Assembly: GCF_042453785.1 (NCBI RefSeq)
Contig: NC_091666.1
Span: 28,602,501-28,666,500, forward strand
From: Malus domestica
Taxonomy: Eukaryota; Streptophyta; Magnoliopsida; Rosales; Rosaceae
Direction: 5' to 3'
DNA length: 64,000 nucleotides
Shown: positions 33,409 to 45,105 of the stretch, in pieces
Layout: each line of letters starts with the position of its first letter
How positions within the stretch are numbered: the stretch's first letter is position 1
Program-made: the position numbers and the translations under genes
Notes under the pieces: generated by a model
The model's input: the letters and a program-made list of their open reading frames with translations, nothing else
What the model was told of the DNA's origin: nothing
Database searches by the model: none

Positions 33409-34418
33409 TTTTCAAAACCGTGTTAGTTATTTGAAATAAGAATTTTCTGTTATATTTTTAATTTATTTGTGCACCAATTATTTTTCTGCCGACACCAAAT
33501 TCGAAGCGCAACTTTAATATGACCCCACCTGGCAAGTACTGCGAGCAAAATACATCCCCACGATTTACAAATTGCCACACACATCACATTATTATCTTTG
33601 TCCAAAGGTTTTTGTCTTCGTCTGAAATTATTGGTCTTTGTCAGAAAGTATTCGTAAGAGCCATAAAGTATTGGTCTTTGTTTCATGAAACATGACTTCC
33701 ATCCTAACGTGCAATTGTTTCTAATTCTAAAGTGATTGTCTCTAATTTTACTTGTTTCTCTGTCGGATCGAATGAGAAAAGATAAAAGGCTCATGAAATT
33801 GACGTGTGGGGTTAGGAATGGTTATATTCTATGAGTGAGCTCCAGTCCCTTCGTCTCATATTTGATATTTTTATTTTCGTTGACAAGGGAGCCCAAAAAT
33901 AACGACGTCGGAGCAACTGAAGCATGTAATTGCAACTCTTTTGTGAGCTTCCATATGTCCCAGGGTATGTTATTCTGCAATCTTACTACCATATCAAATA
34001 TCCTTCTAGTAATTTTCTGGAAGAAAGTATAGGGGCTTATGAGCTACATCTGACTTTTGTTTCACTTTTTTTTCTTATTATATATGTAATTCAGATTCTG
34101 AGCATTCATCATCGAACACAAGACTTCAAATTCGATTTCTTCTTCAACAACATTGCCTGTATAAAAAAAGGGGTAAGTTATTGATTTATACGCCATTACG
34201 TTGAATTTGGTTGGAAGTCTAGTCAATATTATTTGGTGTTTTATTTTAATAATTTAAGCAAGCAAACGAGTTATATTTATCGTGTTTTCATTGTTTTGTC
34301 ATATTTGTCATTTTAACAGATAATATTGTGTCAAATATGTTATCCTAATAAATTCTTCACAAATGACCCCAATAACGACTTAATTCGTTAATGAATTGTG
34401 TCGCCTCACGCAGTGATG
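33409..34418. repeat. upstream repeat block, copy D
   Basis: Positions 33500-33700 are partly repeated at 35470-35620 (GAAATTATTGGTCTTTGTCAGAAAG). Positions 33830-34420 match 3560-4140, 9530-10100 and 22680-23200. The ORFs at 33450-33794 (minus), 33835-34032 and 33930-34184 fall in this repeat and look like chance frames. No gene. Confidence 0.5.
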
Positions 34419-35238
34419 AAGCCAAAAATTGTCAAGAGGAGGGGCAAAAGTTAAACGGTTTAAGGTCCCCAAAAAATGTGGACATCCATTCGAGGCCGAA
34501 GTCTAGTGTTTACATGAAGAATATGTGAACTACCTCGAATATTTGTAGGATAATTTGCACTAACTGAAATATTCAAAGTAGGAATTGGACATGACCTGAC
34601 CTAGGAGGATTAGGCGAATTTGAATTTTTTTAATTATATATTGTATAAATAAGTGTCTATTTATTATATACATATAATATCTAAGAACATTGACTATAAA
34701 ACATATAATATATAAAAATATAAAAAAAAAATTTTACTTTGTTGTATTTAACAGTAGGAGATAAAAATTTAAATGATTACAAGTTTTTAATACTTTACAA
34801 AATATTTTTTAAAGTTCATATGAATTTATAGTAAATTTGAAGATAAATAATAATGTAAAAAAAGTTAAAAAATATTGAAAAAGTGGGCAAATTATTCAAA
34901 CAATAATTAAAAAACAAAACAAATCTCAATATAATCAGCATATTAAATAGCTAGCTATGTGGCCCAAACTGATTGGGTACAATAATTGAAAAACCAAATC
35001 AAAGTGGGTAACTTTGAAACGGCATGTGGGGTGGGGTGGGTAAGAGAGAAAGTTACCTTTTAGTAGCTGAAAAATACAAAGCTTGGGTATTTTGAAAAAA
35101 AAAAAAAAAAGGAGAGCCTGGGAGTAGGAAACCCAGAACACCAAAAAATCAGATGGGACCAAAGGGACGGAACCATTGATCCTAGGCTTGATTTTCGGTT
35201 TGGGGAGGGGCGACCCTTATGTAGCTTTGCCCATGATC
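34419..35238. mobile_element. insertion in the upstream block, possibly old hAT-like element
   Basis: The block homologous to 4110-4150 is interrupted here. The insert starts CAGTGATGAAGCC and ends GTAGCTTTGCCCATG, a weak inverted pair reminiscent of CAGTGGCGAAGCC-type hAT ends. The flanks GCCTCACG and ATCTCATG agree at 6 of 8 positions, so the duplication is only suggestive. The interior is AT-rich with a poly-A run at 35093-35110. Confidence 0.4.
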
Positions 35239-36749
35239 TCATGCCTATTTAATAGGTTATGCAAGAAATTAATATACCTAATATTAATTTAATAGTTGGG
35301 AACTCCCCCGTGATAAGTGTTGAATTGAATCAGAGACGGAAGTGTATATAAACTTTTGTAATGTAAATTAAAATTACAGTGCGCTTGAGTGATTTTTCAA
35401 AACCTTGTGTTTGTTATTTGAAATAAGAGTTTTCTATTATATTTTTAATTTTATTCGTTCCTTGGTTTACAAATTGCCACGTACATCACGTTATCATCTT
35501 TGTCCAAAAGTTTTTGTCTTGGGCTGAAATTATTGGTCTTTGTCAGAAAGTATTCGTAAGGGCCAAAAAGTATTGGTCTTTGTTTCATCACTTCCATCAC
35601 AACTTGCAATTGTTTCTAATGTATTTTAAAAGCACATCCAAACAAGCCCATATAAATTATAAAGTATTAGAACATATTGAAAATATGAGAACAAGCATAT
35701 AATGTGTCACATCCCATTCCAAATTTAATCGTATTTTATTCTCTAACATTAGAAAATTACAAAAATGCCCCTGACGGGGTGAGTGGAAATCCTAGGTGGA
35801 CATTTGGGTCCTTGTCACTCTGTACCTTTTTCATGTCTTTCTAGGTAGTACTTATCCTTATAAACATGTGAGCGCGAACGAGGAGTAAATCGAATGATTT
35901 ACACACATTTCCCAATAAGGGGCAAAAAAGTAATTATGCACCCTCACAAATCCATAACTTGTTTATCAAGACAACAATAGGTTGGACACTGTGATATTAA
36001 AGGCCTATTTGTTGGGTTCGTTAAGTAAGTGGGCAACTGGGCCCCATCTCCGTTAGTATTTAATTAATTAAGCATGATGTCTAATTAATTATTGTTTGGG
36101 TTTGACCCAAATATACACACACATATACTCTCGTAATGCTCATCACTACGAGTGCGTGGATGCAAACAACATAGAATTTGGAGCTATGAACCTCAAGGAC
36201 ATTATGGTCATCCTACTCTTCTTAGTGCACAACAACCAATTATTGAACATTTTTAAAAATCATTGGTCCCACCCCACGTGACCACTCCTTTTCGCCATAT
36301 AGCTTCCCCTCACGTTTCCTTCAGATATGTCACACTCATTCTTTAAAACACTCAAACTCTCTCATTCTCACTCCTCTGCCTTAATTCTCTATCTCCCCCA
36401 ATGTCTCTTTCTCAACTCTCGCTATCTCTCCTTTCTATGTGTTCACAAAGAAATTGAGAAATACTTTGTTCTTTAAGAAACATTGAAATTTCATCGTGAT
36501 ACTTAAATAAGCAAATGATTTCGAATTTAATTGAATTTTCGCAACGATGATCTATGAATCAAGAATTATAAAAATAGACGGTTCGGATCGTTAAAGTTCG
36601 ATGTAGAATGTATCCCACAACTAATCCCCATTTTTTAAAGGGCATGTATAAGATTGTTGAATCTTATAAAGGCTACAAAGAGTGAAAATGTTTGTCAAAA
36701 TGTTTGTGTCTTGAACTATCCCACAAATGTGTGTATGTATATATTCCCT
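35239..36749. repeat. dispersed repeat segments upstream of CNL4
   Basis: Positions 35296-35600 duplicate 33125-33690 with the MITE absent. Positions 35628-35650 carry the end of the MITE family seen at 1623-1855 (AAAAGCACATCCAAACAAGC). Positions 35704-36130 match 4360-4800 and start TGTCACATCCC, possibly an old LTR. Positions 36265-36430 match 7020-7400. No gene supported. Confidence 0.5.
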
Positions 36750-37617
36750 TTAGCCAAAAAATTGGAGGATGCGGGCAGCCGTCCGATCTCTTTTAATCGA
36801 TCGTGCGGCTGGGACTCAACCATGCCTTGTTGCAATCTTTTACATTTTATTTTTCTTTCTCCGGCTCTCGAGAAGGAGAAGCGTAGCCAAGCCACCCAGA
36901 GAGGTTCAGTCAAACCCCAATCCTCTCCTCCTTTCGACGATTCTGGACAATTTGGAGAATGGGTTTAAGGATTTGGGTTTTTACTTTCAAGTAATACTTT
37001 TCTTGGAGCATGGAGTCAGTGAATACTCCTTGGTTCAAATTGTACATCTCAGTTTCTGAACTTTTTTTTCCCTCCGGTTTTATTTAGATAAGAAACTCAA
37101 TCACCATCTTTTTCATGATGCAGAGACCCATACTAAAACTCGCAAAAAAAAAAAAAAAAAAAATCCCAAATCTTAGTCTCTCCTTTTCTTTTAACAATCA
37201 GGTTCTAGGACTTTTTTCAAGTTACTTTTCTGAAAAATGGGTTTTGTGATTTGGGTCTCCATTTGATCAAAATATAGGTACAGATCAATCCCACACTCGG
37301 CCATATTCATACCCTAATTTTGAAACATGCAGACACCATTTTTTTTTTTTTTTTAAGATTCAGACCCCAATTGGCTTCTAGCTTTCAAATTCGCAAAGAA
37401 AAAACAAAATGATCTCTGATATTTTATGCTTATGATTGGGTCTACTGAAGTCTGAAACTGTGGTCGCGATGGAGAAGTGGTGCTCCGGCATGAAGCTTTG
37501 TTTGTATTCAAATTAGGAAGGAGAAGGGGAAACAAAAGAGAAAAAGTAGTCAACTCCCAGCCACACGATCTCATTAAGAAAGAACGGACGGCTGCCTGCA
37601 TCCTCCTTTTTGGCTAA
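36750..37617. mobile_element. foldback element with ~70-bp inverted ends
   Basis: The left end TTTAGCCAAAAAATTGGAGG, continuing through GCGGGCAGCCGTCCG and GTGCGGCTGGGA, is repeated inverted at the right end (CGGACGGCTGCCTGCATCC ... TTTTTGGCTAAA). Overlapping ORFs at 36654-36968, 36769-37059 and 37353-37601 (minus) come from the repeats and an unrecognised GC-richer interior, which may be a captured host fragment. The target duplication was not resolved. Confidence 0.6.
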
Positions 37618-39349
37618 ATGGGGATCCTCTCTCTTTTTTTATTTTTTATTTTATTTTTAACAAACTTTTCGGTAATTTCGGTTTGGGATCGGGATTTTTT
37701 TCGATTTAGTTCAGGATTTTTGGGAATTTGCAAATCTCGAACCAAACCAAATGATGTGTCACCAATAGGAAATAAACACGTTAATCAAAACTTAAGTGAT
37801 AATCCAATCATAAAAAACCAAATCATTTCGTTTACAGAATTTGTTTTAAAAGTTTAGTCTCTCTAGAATTACCCTTATATATATATATATAGTTTTCCTC
37901 AATAACTGTTTATGCATAATTGATGTGACATGCCATGTTTAGCTTTACAAATACTCTTTTCATACACTTCAAGTTTATATTACTATTTGTAAGTATAAAC
38001 ATATGGCATGACATCCTTGTATCTAATATGCTCATTATTACATGTTTGCACAGTGTCTTTTAGTTATTTGTACTGTTCTAGGCCAATGACCAACTTCACA
38101 TGTATCTTCACTTGCACCATTTACGTTCGCTTTGAATCCAGAGTTAGGTGTCAGCCTATCTCTAGGTTAGATTTTTGGACTCGTATATGATGCGCTTAGC
38201 ACCAGCTTTCGTGATATAGAACTAGAACGTAATATCTACACCCAACCTGTTCCATTGTCAGAATACCTCTGCAATGAATTTGTGTGCCTACATACATTAA
38301 TGAGCAGTGACTTATGCTTTTGAGATGACTGTTGTATACTAGTATACGTATGCCATATTCTTCGACTTACGATATTTGCTGGCTGCTATATAGTATTACA
38401 TAGTATTATTATTTTTGGGAAACACATTTTCGAAAAGGTTTTCAAAACTTTATTTTATAGGTCTACTCACCCTTGTTTTTTGCCCATCTAGGATCTAGTG
38501 GCAGAGCTTTTGTGACGACGAGGATTGCTGGCAAGATCTGACATGTAGGAGGATTTCTCCTTTCGGTATAAATGTTCTTACTTTATCTTTTACTGTAATT
38601 TACTTATACTCTGACATCACTTGTGTGAAGAGGTTCAACCTCGTTTACATGCGTACTCTAGAATTAGTTACTTTAGGTTTAAATTAGTCAACACTTTTCA
38701 CATCACCATTACTTTATGGCTTCGTCACCTCCCAGGTATTGGCTAGCATAGCTCAATTCGGTTGTCTAGGTGGACATTTCGGGTTGGGTTGTGTCATAAT
38801 GAGTGCTCATCCAAGCTAGTATTCAAAAAGTCTATTACAATTTGTTGAAAAAATAAAATGCAAAATGAAATTTATCTATTTTCTGTGTAAGTGAGAGTTG
38901 TGACTTAGGCAAGTCTAGGCAACACCTATGCTACGTAGGCCTAAGAACCCTTTCTTAATTTTCAAATGTTTGAGATTAATCGGGTCGGTGGCCACTCCTA
39001 GGCAGCGCTAGATGGAGATTTTTAGAATAGTAATTAATGTGTTGACCCAAAACTTGTAATTTTTCATGTCGTTCTGTGTCTAATTAACAGGTCGTGCAAA
39101 AAATTATGAGGCCTTTGTGTAGAGTTCAATCCGCTATACCCAAAATATTGGACGCCTACAAAGAATTGAAACTTTTTGTTATCCTTAATACTGACAGAGA
39201 ACCATGACATTTGATGGAAGAATTAGATTGAATGAGTTTGAAACATTTCAACCACAGATTTTTGTTCTTGAATCAAATTCTTTAATTCTGTGTTCTTGGA
39301 AAAAAAGACTCGAGAAAGTAGTTTTCGGACTAAGTTTGGCTCTTCCTTT
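37618..39349 (+). repeat. CNL4 upstream block shared with CNL1
   Basis: From about 37990 to 39150 it is collinear with 10540-11490, from CATGACATCCTTGTATCT through the AATCCAGAGTTAGGTGTCAG region to the GTCTAGG-rich stretch. A short TA run lies at 37877-37891. No gene. Confidence 0.6.
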
Positions 39350-39574
39350 GTTAAAATGAATGAAAGTTAAAAACAGATTTAAGTTTCTTGATTACTAGAC
39401 AATTCGGGTACCTTATTTAGATCTTGATTTCTTTTGGCTTGTGGTTTCGTTTGAAAACTAAGCACATAGTTTGTAAAATACCAAAATTTATCCATTGCGT
39501 TCTCTTTTTTTTCCCGTTGTTTTGAAACTTTTCCTTTCTGTAGATAGATTGCATACCAAGTATCGAAGGCCAAA
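39350..39574 (+). promoter_or_regulatory. proximal 5' region of CNL4
   Basis: Conserved with CNL1 and CNL2. A pyrimidine tract ends CCTTTCTGTAG at 39543, a likely 3' splice site of a 5'-UTR intron, followed by the shared leader and the ATG at 39575. Confidence 0.4.
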
Positions 39575-42334
39575 ATGGAGTCAGCTGCATCACTGTTGAT
39601 TGGGAAAATTGCGGCCATTCTTGAGAACGAAGCATCTTCCATAACGGCAGTCCGTGATGAAGTTGATGAGCTTAAGCTGGAGCTTATAAGCATGAAATCT
39701 TTCTTAATAGATGCTGAAGGCAAGGAACCACAAACAGAAGGAGAGAAAACGTGGGTTACAAGCGTCAGAGATTTGACCTGCGATGCTGAAAATGTCATTG
39801 ATGAGTTCCTGTATCACATATATGACAAGCAAAGTGCCACTCCATTTACAAAATTGCTCCACAGAACCATTTACTTTCCAAAGAATCTTTGGTATAGGCA
39901 TCGAATAGCCAAAAAATTACAGAAAATCACGAAAAAGATGAAAGCCATTCCAGAGAGGAATGAGAGATATGGTGTCTCTACAATAGAAGGAACAAGTTCG
40001 GGTAGTGTTCCCAGATGGGTGAAGAACAAAGCCGAGTCTTCTCTTTATATTATGGAAGATGAATTAATCGGCATTGAAGACAAGAAGCAAACGTTAATGG
40101 GATTGTTGATGAATGGCGAGGAAAATGAAATGGTTGTGTCTGTGGTCGGGATGGGAGGATCAGGCAAGACAACTCTAGTTGCCAATATCTTCAACAACGA
40201 AAATGTAAAGCGGCATTTTGACTGTTATGCATGGATCACTGTTTCTCAAACTTTTGTGATCGAAGACTTATTCAAAAATCTGATCAAGCAATTCCACCAA
40301 GGAAGAAAGGAAGAGGTGACAGCACAATTGGATTCCATGAGTTACAAAGAATTGTTAGAGATGTTGTCGGCATACTTGAAGTCTAAAAGGTACCTCGTTG
40401 TATTGGATGATGTGTGGGATATTAAACTTTGGCAAGAAATAAAGATACCACTTCTTAATAGGCATCATGGAAGTCGAATCATGCTTACAACTCGAAAGAA
40501 AGACATAGCATCCTATTCTTTTGAAGTTGAAAGTCGTCCTATTGAAATTGAACCCTTGGGAAACAATGAAGCTTGGGAGCTCTTTAGCAAGAAAGCATTC
40601 TCAACTTACGATAATAAATCTTGTCCACCAGAGCTTGAATCCTTAGCATGGAAACTTGTGGATAAGTGTGAAGGCCTACCTCTGGCAGTGGTAACTTTAG
40701 GTGGTCTAATGTCTTCCAAGAGGTCATCATCGGAATGGAGAAGTGTATATAACAGCTTAAATTGGCACTTGACTAACAATCCTATGCTAGAACCAATGAG
40801 CAGCATCTTGTTGCTTAGTTTCAACAATTTGCCCAACCGGTTGAAGCCCTGTTTCCTATATTGTGGCCTTTTCCCAGAAGATTATCTCATCAAAAGAAAC
40901 AGGTTGATCAGGTTGTGGATAGCTGAAGGGTTTGTTGAACCAATTGATGGGGTCACACTAGAAGAAGTTGCAGAGGGCTATCTTGTGGAACTTATTGTTC
41001 GTAGCATGCTACAAGTTGAAAAGAATGAAGCTAGAGGACTAGGAGCATGTAAAATGCATGATCTTGTGCGTGAGCTTGCTTTGTCGACATCAAAAAAGGA
41101 AAAGTTTGGTGCTACGTATGTTGGCAGAGAAATAGTTGATAAAGCTGAAATCCGGCGATTGTCAATTCAAACAACTGAAAGAGAAATTAATTCTTGCACA
41201 GGTATGTCAGAGCTTCGCTCCTTTCTTGTCTTTGGCGCGTTAAAGAAATTGCCTTCTGGATTCAAGTTGTTGAGAGTTCTAGATCTGGAGGGTGCCCCAA
41301 TTGATAGATTTCCAGATGAACTAGTGTACTTGTTCAACTTAAGATATTTAAATTTGAAGGGAACTTTAATTGAGGAGCTTCCAGAATCCATCGGACGGCT
41401 TCGCAACCTTCAAACCTTGAACATCCGTGACAGTAAGATAAAGGCACTTCCGAAAGCAATCTGCAAGTTAGTAAACCTACGCCATCTAATCATGCATCGT
41501 TACACTGGTGATCATTATAGCTTTATATATGTCAATGGGACAAAACCAGCATCCGATCTAAGTAAATTACAGAAACTGCAATTTTTGCGATGTGTTGAAT
41601 CAGAAGGAAAGATTATTAAAGGCATCAGGAATATGACCCAACTTACAAACCTCGGGATTACAAATGTGAAAGCATGTGACGAGATGGACCTATGTGACTC
41701 CCTTCAAAAGTTAGAGCTCCTTCACTCTTTGATTTTAATGGCAAGTGATGAAGAGGAGTTTCTTCGAGTTAATGCACTACGTTTGCCTCCTCCATACCTT
41801 CAAAAGGTCTGTTTGGCCGGAAAACTAGAAAGGGTACCTCTTTGGTTTGGTTCACTCCAAAACCTGACGTGTATGATTCTATATTGGTCTAGACTTGAAG
41901 AAGATGTGCAACCTCACATTCAAGCATTGCCGAATCTTGAAAGGCTTGAGCTATATAATGCATATGTTGGCGAAAAATTATGTTTCTCCAGAGGCTTCAT
42001 AAAGCTTAAGCGTTTGGAATTACTTGACTTCCCCTTGTTGAATAGTATAGCTATAGAGAAAGGGGCGATGCCAAATCTCCAGGCCTTACGGATTAGGCGT
42101 TGCGCGGAGTTAAAGACATTGCCGCAGGGCATTGAGTTCCTTGCTGACGTAGAACGCTTGATTCTGATTTCTGTTCCAATGCAACTTATGGAGTCCGTAA
42201 AAGGAGGCACGGATCATCCAAAGGTACAACACATTCCTGAAATCAACATGTATTACGAGAGACAAAATAGGTGGTGTCATGAAAGCTTTTCTGGTAGAAG
42301 GTACGCACTCTTTTATCCTTGCATAAAAATTTAA
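39575..42334 (+). CDS. CNL4: RPM1-like CC-NB-ARC-LRR immune receptor
   Basis: The third full-length CNL, 919 residues. The coiled-coil includes AENVIDEF; the NB-ARC has GMGGSGKTT (192-200), LVVLDDVWD (kinase-2), SRIMLTT, GLPLAVV, CFLYCGLFPED (RNBS-D with A to G against CNL1) and KMHDLVRELALS. The LRR region is close to CNL1, with differences concentrated in the exposed parts of the C-terminal repeats (for example LRIRRCAELKTLP). The tail lacks the GIHS residues of CNL1. A GTACGC donor near 42299 and an acceptor TGTAG near 42797 could add the alternative tail IKPQKHL as in CNL1. No disabling change is seen, so it is likely functional. Confidence 0.95.
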   Translation: MESAASLLIGKIAAILENEASSITAVRDEVDELKLELISMKSFLIDAEGKEPQTEGEKTWVTSVRDLTCDAENVIDEFLYHIYDKQSATPFTKLLHRTIYFPKNLWYRHRIAKKLQKITKKMKAIPERNERYGVSTIEGTSSGSVPRWVKNKAESSLYIMEDELIGIEDKKQTLMGLLMNGEENEMVVSVVGMGGSGKTTLVANIFNNENVKRHFDCYAWITVSQTFVIEDLFKNLIKQFHQGRKEEVTAQLDSMSYKELLEMLSAYLKSKRYLVVLDDVWDIKLWQEIKIPLLNRHHGSRIMLTTRKKDIASYSFEVESRPIEIEPLGNNEAWELFSKKAFSTYDNKSCPPELESLAWKLVDKCEGLPLAVVTLGGLMSSKRSSSEWRSVYNSLNWHLTNNPMLEPMSSILLLSFNNLPNRLKPCFLYCGLFPEDYLIKRNRLIRLWIAEGFVEPIDGVTLEEVAEGYLVELIVRSMLQVEKNEARGLGACKMHDLVRELALSTSKKEKFGATYVGREIVDKAEIRRLSIQTTEREINSCTGMSELRSFLVFGALKKLPSGFKLLRVLDLEGAPIDRFPDELVYLFNLRYLNLKGTLIEELPESIGRLRNLQTLNIRDSKIKALPKAICKLVNLRHLIMHRYTGDHYSFIYVNGTKPASDLSKLQKLQFLRCVESEGKIIKGIRNMTQLTNLGITNVKACDEMDLCDSLQKLELLHSLILMASDEEEFLRVNALRLPPPYLQKVCLAGKLERVPLWFGSLQNLTCMILYWSRLEEDVQPHIQALPNLERLELYNAYVGEKLCFSRGFIKLKRLELLDFPLLNSIAIEKGAMPNLQALRIRRCAELKTLPQGIEFLADVERLILISVPMQLMESVKGGTDHPKVQHIPEINMYYERQNRWCHESFSGRRYALFYPCIKI

Positions 42335-43444
42335 TTAATGCTAGACTTACTATATATTTTGTATCACATTTGTAACCTCTCTTTTATAAAGGTAAGGCTC
42401 ATTGACATATGTGGGTCTCATTTTTATTAGAGAAGTGGTACAAATGTGGTATGAAAAATATGGTAAAAGTAAGTTTTTGTAAAAATTTGTAAAAAAAAAT
42501 TTCCCCAACGTAATCATTTGAACTATTATGTTAGAAAGTTAAAAGGTATGTGATTTTTATACTCCTATTTTTTTTTTCTTATGCTCTCCTCTTTTTTTTG
42601 TTTGTTAGTGTTTTAATTTATTCAATTGTTAGGCTACGAAAAAGAGGAAGTAGTGCATCGGAGTGTAAAAATCATTTTCCCTTACAATTTGCTTGTCCAA
42701 TCTTATACAGAAGTCTGGCAAACATAAAACATGCATGCATTGAGATTTTATTCGATAAATGTGTTTTTTTTTTGTTTTGTAATATCTTTTTTGTAGAATC
42801 AAGCCTCAGAAGCACTTGTGAAACTGCAGTGAGTTCTCCTTTCTGCCAGTTGATTTTGCAGTGAATCTCGACTTTCGTAATAGTAACAGAGTTGGCTATA
42901 CACGTGTTGAGTCATTTGCCTTGCAAGGAAGAATTCGTTCGTTGTTTGTGTGTTGTGAAGTTGCAAACATTGATCGATCTTGGTTTCTTATTTGCCCTTT
43001 GTGAAATTGAATAATGCCCAAGATTCTATTTGTGTAACTAAAACTTATATTATTGATTGCTTGCGTGTGTTTTGATGTAATAATATTGGTTTGAAACTGA
43101 ATCTATCACTGATGAGAATAATGCCCAAGATTATGTTTGTGTAGTATGAACTTATATTATTATTTGCTTGCGTGTATTTTGATGTAATAATATTGGTTTG
43201 GAACTGAATCTGTCACTGATGAGATCAATTCTAACTAAACCAATGATTATGACCCATTTTTCATTTTCGATATTTAATGTTTTTATCAAGTTTTCAAATA
43301 TAAATTTTGTGGCCGATGTTTTAGTTTATTATAGTTTTATCTGAAAAATTATTAGATGGTACGGTATTATCAGGTCGGCAGGTGATTCTTCTATTCAAAT
43401 TTAAACATGTGTGCTGTTTCTTACAGCTGAATTAAAAAGCTTTT
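42335..43444 (+). repeat. CNL4 3' flank
   Basis: Collinear with the other CNL flanks: the AATCAAGCCTCAGAAGCAC segment near 42798 and ~104-bp tandem units at about 43010-43220. It ends at the LTR element inserted in the ATTAAAAAGCTTTT stretch; the flank resumes at 49819 and leads into ELP3 E4. Confidence 0.65.
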
Positions 43445-43837
43445 TGTTGTGATAATATGTGGATGGCCCACATGAATAGTTTGTTACTATTTATGCACAG
43501 TATTTTCACTATTCATTTGTGGAAAATTTGTAAAGTGAATAGTGCTTTCTTTTGTTTATATAAAGGAAGAAGAGGAATGAAGTGAGGAGAGTTCACGGGA
43601 AAGAAAGAGAGGAAGGAAGGAAGAGGAAGAGAGAGAAGGAAGAGGAAGAGAGAGAATAGAGGAAGATGAGAGGAGATAATAGAGAGAGTTATCTTTGTAC
43701 TCCTATTATTCTAAATTATAATGGAAGCACCACTGCTGCCCCGAGGACGTACTCCAGTCACACTGACTGTAGAGGAACCTTGTAAATTTTGTGTCTTGCT
43801 TATTTATTCCACTGCACACACCGTCGATTTCACAACA
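43445..43837 (+). repeat. 5' LTR
   Basis: 393 bp. It contains a GA-rich run (GGAAGGAAGGAAGAGGAAG) near 43610-43660 and a TATATAAAGG box near 43558, a plausible TATA element for element transcription. Confidence 0.95.
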
Positions 43838-44787
43838 CGTTATCAGCACGAGAAGCTCTCATGTCAGTGGAAAGCATAATATCATAAATCTGGTGAAGCA
43901 TTATCTACCTCTCACCTCGGTCAGCTAAAATCTCACAGAGTAAAGACGGCAAGCCAGACATGTCAAACAGGGAAGATCATCTTGTCACAAAAATCCATCA
44001 ACCTTTCTTTTATCACTTTTTCTTTTATCACTCTAACTATTGATGTGCTAATCCTTATCCCTGCTAGACCTGCAATCTATTTTTCTCTCGTGGACAAGAA
44101 AGATGGAGAGATCTTACAGACAAACAAAGGTGCAGCAAAACAAGCAAAGGTATGTCCATTTTTCATTTCTCCCACCGCGCCAGAAGCGCCCCACCGAATT
44201 CCGGTGCGAATTGAAATTTCCAACGACCTGAAGTCGTCACGAGATAAGAAAACTCGTACCTGACAACTAGTTTCCAGAGATCCAAAAGAATCTCATTAGA
44301 CTTGGAAACCCAGATCGTGTCGTTCTCAATGGATCTCGAGGACCTCCATGAATCCTCAGTTGTCTGAGATGGTGATGGCATGACTGACCCCACACAGGCC
44401 TCCCTCTCTTGTGCCTTCGTCAACCTCACTGTCATCTATGTCTCTATGGAGAGGTTCTTGCTTTGCGATGCCATGTTCTTTGGGCCATGCAAGAACAACG
44501 CCAGTCTCTGGTAGCCTTTTTGGATTGAATTGGTTTTGTGTAACCCCCACAACAACCCAGCTGGTATTGGGTTTCGAGACTGGTAGAGATAGACAAAGAA
44601 AAGGGGAAATGGGGCCAATGATTTAGAAAGGTGCGTTGCACCATGTAAAATAAAAGAAATAAAAACAAAAGTTGTTGGAATGTTGTAACATGTGATTGAA
44701 TAAGAAAATAATAAAATAAAATAAAGGTAAAGGTTTTTGGATGGTGTTACACCATCTGAAAAGAAAGAAGAAAATATGTATATATTT

Positions 44788-45105
44788 ATGTGAATGGTGT
44801 TGGCTTAAAACACTTTCACAAGTTCTATTTATTTAAAGCAATTTATTTACAGTGGGTAGAATTATTACCCTTTGCTTTAAAGCTTTGATATTTATGTGCA
44901 TGGTGTTGGTTTAAAGCCCATGTCACAAGTTCTATTTACTTTAAAACAATTTATTTATCATGGACGGTTTTACCGCCTACTGCTTTAAGTTTTGATTTAT
45001 GTGAATGGTGCTGAATTAAAGCCCTTGTCACAAGCTTTAATTTATTTATTGTTCAATTTATTTACTATGGCTGGAATTACCGACTATTGCTTTAATTTAT
45101 TTATT
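44788..45105. repeat. ~105-bp tandem repeats inside the LTR element
   Basis: Three imperfect units contain TTATGTG(A/C)ATGGTG(T/C)TG, then TCACAAG(T/C)T, then ATTTATTTA(C/T)(A/C)(A/G)TGG. Sub-genomic repeats like this are common in untranslated parts of LTR elements. Confidence 0.6.
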
